Shown here piece by piece: positions 27,853 through 34,886 of a DNA stretch of 64,000 bases. The notes under the pieces were generated by a model. That model ran no database searches and was not told the DNA's origin. It saw only the letters and a program-made list of their open reading frames with translations. Source of the DNA: Lachnospiraceae bacterium (GTDB taxonomy: Bacteria; Bacillota; Clostridia; Lachnospirales; Lachnospiraceae); the NCBI GenBank assembly GCA_015057275.1, contig SVEO01000004.1, positions 1-64,000 on the forward strand. Reading direction: 5' to 3'. The translations under genes were made by a program, and so were the position numbers. Numbering within the stretch: the stretch's first letter is position 1; the number at the start of each line of letters is the position of its first letter.

Positions 27853-28617
27853 ATGGTTATGCAATATATTTTTATCCGCAATTTTACTGGGGCTCGAAAA
27901 GAAAAACTGGATACTTTTTTAGCACTCTGCCGAACACAAGACGGTAATCTCCCGATGCTGAATCTACCGGATGAACCGATGGATTGCGAAGGATGCATCG
28001 CCGCCATCTTTAAAAACTCCGGAGATTTTGCCGGAATTTTGACATATTTACAGACAAAGGATTGTTTTGAGCTGGCTGCTATCGTACACCCGGAATACCG
28101 CAAGCAAGGAATCTTCACTGCGCTATATCGTGAATTTGAAAAAAAAGTCCTTGCCGAATCAAGCAATATCCCGGATACCATCGTCTGGCCGCTTTCGGAT
28201 AGCGATACAAAGGTTGCACGTTTTCTTTCCCATATTGGCAAGCAGGAATCCTACCGTGAATTTCTCATGACACTTGATTTATCAAAATATTTCTATCTAT
28301 ATCACAATGCACCTTTTACATTTTTTACTAAACGTCATGTAAAAAAAGAATCGACATATATTTATCATTTGTACAAAGGCCTGCGGAAGATTGGCACGTG
28401 TTACGTTTCGGATGGTTGTATTTATAATGTAGAAATTCATCCGACCTACCGCAGGAAACGTTTCGGAAACAAACTATTGATTCATGCAATTAATCACCAA
28501 AGAAAGTTGGGACAAAAACGACTTTTTCTTCATGTGACAAGTTTGAATATTGCTGCATGTCGACTTTACCAGACACTTGGATTTGAGCTTGCGGAGCAAA
28601 TTATATATTTCAAATAA
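27853..28617 (+). CDS. Tandem GNAT N-acetyltransferase
   Basis: 254 residues with two GNAT-like halves. The N-terminal half carries an acetyl-CoA loop in HPEYRKQGIFTAL (about residue 80). The C-terminal half has a second, degenerate one in HPTYRRKRFGNKLL (about 200) and the family ending NIAACRLYQTLGFE. Such double-domain GNATs acetylate unknown small molecules or proteins. The start is the ATG at 27853 or 27859; neither has a strong site, and the promoter just upstream excludes earlier ones. The gene stands alone. Confidence 0.8.
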   Translation: MVMQYIFIRNFTGARKEKLDTFLALCRTQDGNLPMLNLPDEPMDCEGCIAAIFKNSGDFAGILTYLQTKDCFELAAIVHPEYRKQGIFTALYREFEKKVLAESSNIPDTIVWPLSDSDTKVARFLSHIGKQESYREFLMTLDLSKYFYLYHNAPFTFFTKRHVKKESTYIYHLYKGLRKIGTCYVSDGCIYNVEIHPTYRRKRFGNKLLIHAINHQRKLGQKRLFLHVTSLNIAACRLYQTLGFELAEQIIYFK

Positions 28618-28692
28618 TTTTCCTAGCAAATCCTTAAAATTTGTGCTATACTGCTAGGAGCGATGAATATAAGAAAGAGGACAGCTTATAAA

Positions 28693-29496
28693 ATGAGCGA
28701 TAACAGATGGGATGATGATGTGTTGGATGTTTTTTCTTTCCATACGTCAGATGATTTTGAAAATGTGGTTGATAAAAATGATGATATCGATGACGACTTC
28801 GAATTTATTTTCGAAGCAATCACCGCAGTGATCGACGACGAACTTGAAGTTCCTCATGATACAGTAACCGACATTGCCGACATCGATATTTACACACAAA
28901 ATTTGTTGTCGGATGATGACATCGAGCAAATTATTACTGATTCCTTTGATGAGGAAGATTCACCTTTTTCATGGAAAAAAGAACTGCTCAGCTGGGCAAT
29001 TATGTTTGTCTGTGCTTTTGCGATTGCCTTCATCATTGACAACTTCTTTATTGTTAATGCAACCGTACCGACCGGTTCGATGCAGAACACGATTATGGCG
29101 GGCGACCGCATGATTGGCTGGCGTTTAAGCTACAAAATGTCGGAGCCGGAACGCGGCGACGTGATTATTTTTAAGTATCCGGATGACCCGTCTCAAAAAT
29201 ATGTGAAGCGCGTCATCGGTCTGCCGGGCGAGACCGTTACGATTACCAAAGGAAATATTTATATAAATGATGATACCGAACCACTTGTCGAGGATTATCT
29301 TCCTGAAAATTGGGTTTGGAAAAATGATGGTTTTACGTTTATCGTTCCACAGGACTGCTACTTCGTGCTCGGCGATAACCGCAACAACAGCCATGACGCC
29401 CGTTCTTGGACGAACACCTACGTTACAAAAGATGCGATTTTGGGCAAAGCGCTTTTCTGCTACTGGCCACTTGACAGTATCAAAAAAATTGATTAA
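28693..29496 (+). CDS. lepB: Signal peptidase I with long acidic N-terminal domain
   Basis: 267 residues. One membrane helix at about 97-117 is followed by the S26 catalytic core: Ser129 in VPTGSMQ and Lys172 in YVKRVIGLPGE, then GDNRNNSHDAR near 228. It cleaves signal peptides at the outer face of the membrane. The first 95 residues are unusual: about one third Asp/Glu, with no positive patch until WKKE before the helix. I choose ATG 28693 because a likely -10 (TATACT, 28647-28652) would start the transcript almost at the earlier ATG 28663; GAGG lies 12 bases before 28693. Confidence 0.93.
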   Translation: MSDNRWDDDVLDVFSFHTSDDFENVVDKNDDIDDDFEFIFEAITAVIDDELEVPHDTVTDIADIDIYTQNLLSDDDIEQIITDSFDEEDSPFSWKKELLSWAIMFVCAFAIAFIIDNFFIVNATVPTGSMQNTIMAGDRMIGWRLSYKMSEPERGDVIIFKYPDDPSQKYVKRVIGLPGETVTITKGNIYINDDTEPLVEDYLPENWVWKNDGFTFIVPQDCYFVLGDNRNNSHDARSWTNTYVTKDAILGKALFCYWPLDSIKKID

Positions 29497-29501
29497 TGCT
29501 A

Positions 29502-29536
29502 AGAGAGACACTCCATATGAAGTGCCTCTCTTTTTT
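29502..29536 (+). terminator. Terminator of the signal peptidase gene
   Basis: An 11-bp stem (AGAGAGACACT with its near complement), 8-base loop, six T. Confidence 0.9.
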
Positions 29537-29544
29537 GCTATAAA

Positions 29545-29660
29545 TTATATCATCGGGAAGGTAAGAATCGCCTTAAAGAATGTGTAGTCCGGGTCGGACA
29601 AATAGATTTTCAAGGCATTGAGATATCTATACAGCATACATGGACGATGCACGCATGAAA
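29545..29660 (-). pseudogene. Unidentified coding remnant behind the PL11 gene
   Basis: Minus-strand frame of about 38 codons ending at TAA 29545-29547. It reads protein-like sequence (LYRYLNALKIYLSDPDY and FFKAILTFPMI) without stop codons, but has no ribosome site and begins near the PL11 stop. It looks like the tail of a lost gene. I cannot name the family. Confidence 0.3.
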
Positions 29661-29667
29661 CACATTC

Positions 29668-32487
29668 TCATGGAGTTAGCGGCAACCGCAAATTGAGGTT
29701 ATCGCATTTTATACCATTTTGCTTTTTACCAATATATCTGTGCTGTGGAATCGGCAGCTTCTTCATCTCATCGCCAATGTAGAACGATGTCTGCGGTGGC
29801 TGATTGTAGGCAGTATTCTGCCATGCGATACCGAGGCGGTACACTTCATCCGCCATGAATGTGTAAAATTTATGCTCGGTTAAATCAGTCGTCGTGTAGA
29901 TGCGCAGTGCGCTACTGTCGATTGTTCGCAGCACGACGTCCTCTCGCCAGTCGCCGAATATCGATGCTTGCAGACACGGATTCCCCTTAGAGCCATTGTT
30001 AGCTGCGCAGTCATCGGTCGCAAAAATCGTTTTTAACGTCTCGTTTTCCCAGTCCCATTTGTAAATGCGTGGGCGACTGATGCCGGTTTCGTAGCCGTAC
30101 CATTCATGGTCGAAAAGCTCACGCAACAAGTCGCCGTCCCACCAGATAGCGAAGTTGATGGAGGACGGGGAGTTTTCAGAAATCTGTTGACCGTCCTTGT
30201 AATTGAACATGCCGTCGCCGGCTTTTGCCCACATCTGGTTACCCTCGTGGCGCGGGTCAATTTTGGCGGTCAGCCCACGTTCGGTATCGCGACCGGTAAA
30301 TTTACCCCAGCGAATCTCGCCGGTGCCGGCATCGCGCGCTTCCATACCGTATGGGCATTCTCTGTGCTCGTGGATTCCGTAATAGTCGAAACCAACACTT
30401 TCTGATGTGAATCTGCCGACGTGCATCGCGTCACCGTGCTCAAGGCCGGTCGAGTAAAGACCGGTACCGTCATGGTCAATCACACAAGCTCCGTAAATAA
30501 TCTCATCGCAGCCGTCACCATCCACATCTGCTACCGCCAGATTATGGAAGCCCTGGTTTGTATAATTGATATTTTGCGTACTATCCGCACGGAATTTCCA
30601 GCGCATCACCAGCTTTTTGTCAATCACATCATACGCCGTCAGGTTCGTCGGTCGGCCATGATCGTAATAGCCGCGGCACATCACTGCCGATGGATGCACG
30701 CCATCCAAATACGCCACGCAGGCGAGGAATCGATCCACGCGGTTGCCCCATGAATCCCCGTATTCGATAATCGTGCCTCTGCCCGGCACATATTCTACCG
30801 TATCAAGCGCAACGCCGGTTTTGCCATCAAACAATGTGAGATATTCCGGACCGTTCAAAATAAATCCGTCCGCATTGCGGTAGTCCACCGTGGCATCACC
30901 AATCACATTTCCTTCGCCATCCACTGTGCCGTCCGCGGTCTTGCAAACCATCTCTGCATAGCCGTCACCATCAAAATCGTATACCATAAACTGCGTATAA
31001 TGTGCGCCGCAGCGGATGTTGTGGCCGAGATTGATGCGCCACAGTTTTGTTCCGTCAAGCTTATACGCATCCAGCAGGCACAAACCCGAATACCCCTTGT
31101 GCGAATTATCTTTGCCATTGCAATCCCATTTTAAAATAATTTCGTATTCGCCGTCACCGTCCAAATCTGCCAAGGAAGCATCATTGGCGCTGTACTCATA
31201 TGTATTTCCATCCGGCGTCGTGTACGGTGCCGGCTTATCGAGTGGAATCTCTAAGAAATTGTGTTCCCACGGTGCGGCGGTGTTGCCACGGTCCATGTAC
31301 ATGCCCATCTCTTCGAGATCGTAATCCTCCTGGGTAAGTAGCCTGCCCGACGCGCCGACGGTTCTAATTTCAAATTTATAATTTTCGCATTCCCCTGTAA
31401 TTTCTTGCAGCCTTTCCCATGGAAATGTATAGTTGCTCGCACCGTAATACGGTTTTTCATTGCAGCATGTGCCGTTTACATAAATAAGAAAGCCGATGCC
31501 CTGTTCCACTTCCTTCGGCATCATGCGCCAGCTTAAGAAAATTCCGACATCTGTCTTTACCGCAATCACGCCGCGATTTAACGCTTCCATCTGTCTGCGT
31601 CTTAGTGGCGCAAGCACCGCGCTTTCCACGGATTTACGCTCCGAAATGCCGCCGACACTCTTTGCCTCCACCTGATATAAATATGCGCGGTCAGTCACAA
31701 CTTCGCAGTCAGTGTAAATTATTTCACCTACGCCGCCGGCAATTTCCGCAATTTTCTTTGCTTTCCCCCACACCGGCTTACGATATACGACATAGCTGAT
31801 TGCCTGTGCATCACCCTTCCAGGTCAACGATACGCTACTCTCATCCTGCTCGCGGATGTAAAGGTCCGACACCTCGGCCTTATCATATGCCTCGTCTGCT
31901 ACCAGACAGCATACAACCTTGCTTCGCTTACCTTCGAAATTCAGCTCGTCTGCGAAACAAAAGCTGTATTCATAGGTTTCGCACAGCTCCACCTCTGCGT
32001 CTTGATATACACCACAATTCTCTGTTGTGATACAGACTGGGTCGGTGCCGCTGCCAACTTTATTTTTGTAAATATGTACGATTTTTTCCTGCGGATGCGG
32101 TTCCCATGTGAGAGTCACTTTCCACTCTCCGGCAAAGCTCGCATGACCGTTTCCGTTTTCCGGAACCGTTTCTTTTTTCTTCGCTAACTCAATCCCCTGA
32201 ATACAAACATACTTTCCGCTGAATGAGATGCACAATTTACCGTCAGTAATCTGCGCATCAAATTCCTTTGAATTAATCGAGCGGTCGTTTACCCAAATCG
32301 GGCGCTGCTGTTTGCCGTTCAAGTTCACATGCACATTAACATCGCCCTCATCGTTTAAATCGCCCGCATACACCCGCACGCGATAGTCGCCGTTTGCAAG
32401 CGCGATTTCGTATGCATTCTCGTCTGATTTTTTTATTCCCTCTTGGCCATCCGCCAACACATTATTATTAAATAAATATTTTTTCAT
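29668..32487 (-). CDS. Rhamnogalacturonan lyase, PL11 family, cytoplasmic
   Basis: 939 residues. An N-terminal beta-domain (about 1-115) and two or three fibronectin-III-like modules (about 120-400) precede the PL11 eight-bladed propeller. The propeller shows repeated Asp-rich calcium loops such as ADLDGDGEYEI, YDFDGDGYAEM and ADVDGDGCDEI, and ends with the typical GDWREDVVLRT and AYNQPPQTSFYIG. It cleaves rhamnose-galacturonate bonds of rhamnogalacturonan I by beta-elimination, giving unsaturated uronate ends that feed KduI/KduD. No signal peptide is present from ATG 32487 (GGAGAGG site upstream), and the open frame further up (to 32529) does not add one. The enzyme therefore probably acts on imported oligosaccharides. 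Confidence 0.93.
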   Translation of the reverse strand: MKKYLFNNNVLADGQEGIKKSDENAYEIALANGDYRVRVYAGDLNDEGDVNVHVNLNGKQQRPIWVNDRSINSKEFDAQITDGKLCISFSGKYVCIQGIELAKKKETVPENGNGHASFAGEWKVTLTWEPHPQEKIVHIYKNKVGSGTDPVCITTENCGVYQDAEVELCETYEYSFCFADELNFEGKRSKVVCCLVADEAYDKAEVSDLYIREQDESSVSLTWKGDAQAISYVVYRKPVWGKAKKIAEIAGGVGEIIYTDCEVVTDRAYLYQVEAKSVGGISERKSVESAVLAPLRRRQMEALNRGVIAVKTDVGIFLSWRMMPKEVEQGIGFLIYVNGTCCNEKPYYGASNYTFPWERLQEITGECENYKFEIRTVGASGRLLTQEDYDLEEMGMYMDRGNTAAPWEHNFLEIPLDKPAPYTTPDGNTYEYSANDASLADLDGDGEYEIILKWDCNGKDNSHKGYSGLCLLDAYKLDGTKLWRINLGHNIRCGAHYTQFMVYDFDGDGYAEMVCKTADGTVDGEGNVIGDATVDYRNADGFILNGPEYLTLFDGKTGVALDTVEYVPGRGTIIEYGDSWGNRVDRFLACVAYLDGVHPSAVMCRGYYDHGRPTNLTAYDVIDKKLVMRWKFRADSTQNINYTNQGFHNLAVADVDGDGCDEIIYGACVIDHDGTGLYSTGLEHGDAMHVGRFTSESVGFDYYGIHEHRECPYGMEARDAGTGEIRWGKFTGRDTERGLTAKIDPRHEGNQMWAKAGDGMFNYKDGQQISENSPSSINFAIWWDGDLLRELFDHEWYGYETGISRPRIYKWDWENETLKTIFATDDCAANNGSKGNPCLQASIFGDWREDVVLRTIDSSALRIYTTTDLTEHKFYTFMADEVYRLGIAWQNTAYNQPPQTSFYIGDEMKKLPIPQHRYIGKKQNGIKCDNLNLRLPLTP

Positions 32488-32508
32488 GTATCCTCTCCGC
32501 AAATGCAC

Positions 32509-32545
32509 AACTGCCCGGACAATCATCATGAAGGTCCGGGCAGTT
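32509..32545 (-). promoter_or_regulatory. Perfect 12-bp hairpin in the PL11 leader
   Basis: AACTGCCCGGAC and its exact complement flank a 13-base loop, 22 bases before the PL11 start and next to its ribosome site. Without a U-run it is more likely an mRNA stabiliser, operator or attenuator element than a terminator. Confidence 0.45.
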
Positions 32546-32591
32546 CGTATTCCACCCTTTCGGGCTATATTATGTTACATTATGTTCTACT

Positions 32592-32706
32592 GAATACCTA
32601 AGTATGGCTCCGCGCTTTGCGCTCCATTCTCATATGTGGCGGGTTCCTCAAAGGTGTTCATTTTCATATAAACATGAAATGTACACCTTTGGGAACCCTG
32701 GTATTC
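32592..32706. repeat. 115-bp palindromic unit between rpoD and the PL11 gene
   Basis: Seven-base perfect inverted ends (GAATACC at 32592-32598, GGTATTC at 32700-32706) enclose two hairpins. One is small and built on CTCCGCGC/GCGCTCC. The other is long (32641-32698), pairing GGGTTCC.CAAAGGTG... with its complement over about 24 bp. The right end touches the rpoD stop codon. It could fold like a small multi-arm RNA or be a non-autonomous mobile repeat. There is no second copy in the window. Confidence 0.5.
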
Positions 32707-33846
32707 TTACATCAAAAAGTCTTTAATCTTTTTACTTCTTACCGGATTGCGAAGCTTGCGCAATGCCTTCGCCTCAATCTGGCGGATACGCTCTCTTGTA
32801 ACGTTGAATTCACGACCTACCTCTTCCAAGGTTCTTGGATGTCCGTCCTCCAAACCGAAGCGCAGAACGATAACCTGACGTTCTCTCTCCTTTAAGTCAC
32901 CGAGCAATGCGTCGATATGCTCTCGCAGCATCACGGATTCAATACTTGCTTCCGGTGTCACAGTGTTATTGTCTGCGACAAAATCGCCGAGATTGGAATC
33001 GTCCTCCTCACCAATTGGAGTTTCTAGAGAAGCAGGTTCTCTGGCAATCTGCATAATCTCCAACACCTTGTCTTCCGGCATTTCCAGCGCATTTGCAAGC
33101 TCTGATGTAGAAGGTTCGTAGCCGAGTTCCAGTGTCAGCTTTCTCTGCATTTTAGACATTCGGTTAATGGTCTCCACCATATGCACCGGCACACGAATCG
33201 TTCTCGCCTGGTCAGCAAGCGCTCTCGTTACCGACTGACGAATCCACCAAGTAGCATATGTACTTAACTTATAACCTTTTTCATAATCAAATTTTTCTAC
33301 ACCCTTAATCAAGCCTAAGTTGCCTTCCTGTACCAAATCAAGAAAGCTCATGCCGCGGCCAGTGTAACGTTTTGCAATACTGACGACAAGACGCAGATTT
33401 GCTTCAATCAGGCGCTGTTTGGCAATCGGGTCACCTTCTGACTTTAATTTTGCCAGACGTTGCTCTTCTTCCGCTGTCAAAAGCGGAACTGTGCCAATTT
33501 CCTTCAAATACATACGAACCGGGTCTTCCGTACCGATGCCCTCTAATAGATCAATGGCATCCAAATCAATGTTTTCTTCCTCGGCCTGTAAAAATTCATC
33601 CTCACTCGGTTCCAGCACAAGGTCATCTTCCGTCTCCATATGCATGATCTCATCGTCCTTCGGAAGATGAATTACCTCGATTTTATTTTCCTCGAGGAAC
33701 TGATAAACCATCTCCATTTGCTCTACGGTAAGATTTAACTCCTGCAGCGCAGTGGTAATGTCCGTCTCCTCTAGCTGCCCTTTTTTCGATTTGCCAAGTT
33801 CCACTAACTTGGCAAGTTTCTCTGAAAACATATCTTTCTGCTCCAT
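32707..33846 (-). CDS. rpoD: Principal RNA polymerase sigma factor SigA/RpoD
   Basis: 379 residues. Region 1.1 is short and acidic. Regions 1.2 ([11 protein letters not shown] near 108), 2 ([33 protein letters not shown]), 3 ([13 protein letters not shown]) and 4 ([29 protein letters not shown]) follow in order. It directs RNA polymerase to the TTGACA/TATAAT promoters seen in the window. AAAGGA precedes the ATG. The usual dnaG partner is not upstream; a lipid kinase gene is there instead, with an intergenic gap of 64 bp. Confidence 0.97.
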   Translation of the reverse strand: MEQKDMFSEKLAKLVELGKSKKGQLEETDITTALQELNLTVEQMEMVYQFLEENKIEVIHLPKDDEIMHMETEDDLVLEPSEDEFLQAEEENIDLDAIDLLEGIGTEDPVRMYLKEIGTVPLLTAEEEQRLAKLKSEGDPIAKQRLIEANLRLVVSIAKRYTGRGMSFLDLVQEGNLGLIKGVEKFDYEKGYKLSTYATWWIRQSVTRALADQARTIRVPVHMVETINRMSKMQRKLTLELGYEPSTSELANALEMPEDKVLEIMQIAREPASLETPIGEEDDSNLGDFVADNNTVTPEASIESVMLREHIDALLGDLKERERQVIVLRFGLEDGHPRTLEEVGREFNVTRERIRQIEAKALRKLRNPVRSKKIKDFLM

Positions 33847-33910
33847 AACAGATTCCTTTCTCTCGCAGTCACTATGACTGTTACTGTATTATTTCTATTT
33901 GAATCGGTTC

Positions 33911-34804
33911 TTATTCCTTTTCCGCCATAATCTTCAGTGCGTGATGAATATTCTTAATTTCTGCCTCTTTTACACAACCACCATATTCACCGTCTAGCAC
34001 CCACTCGAGCGCATCATCGGCCTCAATTCTCAGCTCGCTGGTTTTAAAATTTTGAATGCAGTCATTCTTCTTAGAATAAGTTCCTGTAAAATATTCAACA
34101 ATTTGCTGAATATCGATTGGGCTTTTCAGCTTGCGAATCAGCGTCACTTCAAAGAGGCCGTCGCTTAAATCCACGTCCTTGCCGGTGATTCCCTTAAAAC
34201 CGCCGACCGATTTGGAGTTTGTTATCAATCCCAGCATGAAATCGCCTTCAATCTCACCTTCATCATATGTAACTTTCATATGGCGCGCCTTCATTGAAGT
34301 CAGTCGCTTCACACCTTCAACGATATATGCCGAATGTCCAAGCACATTTTTCATATCCTGGGGTGTACTGTAGGAAACTTCCGCCAATGCGCCGAATGCT
34401 GCCACATAGACAAAATAACGTTCGTTAAATTTGCCGACATCGACCACATGAATTTCACCGTTTACTGCGGTTTCCGTCGCCTGCTTTACTTCCTTTGGCA
34501 GGTTGATGCTGGTCGCAAAGTCGTTCGTCGAACCGGAAGGAATATAACCGAGCGTTGTAATACTCTCTGCTTCCATCAAACCGGAGACCACTTCATTTAA
34601 TGTGCCGTCGCCGCCGCTGCAGACTACGAGGTCATAATCATCCGCCAATTCCATAACGCGCTTCTTAGCGTCAAGTCTTGACTGTGTCGGATGGATTTCC
34701 GTACGGTAACCTGCTTTTGCAAATATTTCAACAATATCGGATAAGTGGGCACGAATCGTCGCTTTTCCGGAGAATGGATTGTATATAAAAAATAATTTTT
34801 TCAT
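33911..34804 (-). CDS. Diacylglycerol kinase-family lipid kinase (YegS/DgkB-like)
   Basis: 297 residues. N-terminal nucleotide part has FIYNPFSGKA and the signature VVCSGGDGTLNEVVSGL near 60, with GYIPSGSTNDFA near 85. The C-terminal beta-sandwich ends with DGE-type residues in EWVLDGEYGG. It phosphorylates diacylglycerol or a similar lipid, in Gram-positives for recycling during lipoteichoic acid synthesis. AAGGAG lies about 12 bases before the ATG. It stands between the MBOAT gene and rpoD. Confidence 0.92.
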   Translation of the reverse strand: MKKLFFIYNPFSGKATIRAHLSDIVEIFAKAGYRTEIHPTQSRLDAKKRVMELADDYDLVVCSGGDGTLNEVVSGLMEAESITTLGYIPSGSTNDFATSINLPKEVKQATETAVNGEIHVVDVGKFNERYFVYVAAFGALAEVSYSTPQDMKNVLGHSAYIVEGVKRLTSMKARHMKVTYDEGEIEGDFMLGLITNSKSVGGFKGITGKDVDLSDGLFEVTLIRKLKSPIDIQQIVEYFTGTYSKKNDCIQNFKTSELRIEADDALEWVLDGEYGGCVKEAEIKNIHHALKIMAEKE

Positions 34805-34886
34805 ATCTATTTTTCACTCCTTCTTTAATCTTATTCTGCAACTTTTTCATTTTTCCTTTAATTTTTTGCGAAAATTCCCTCAATTT

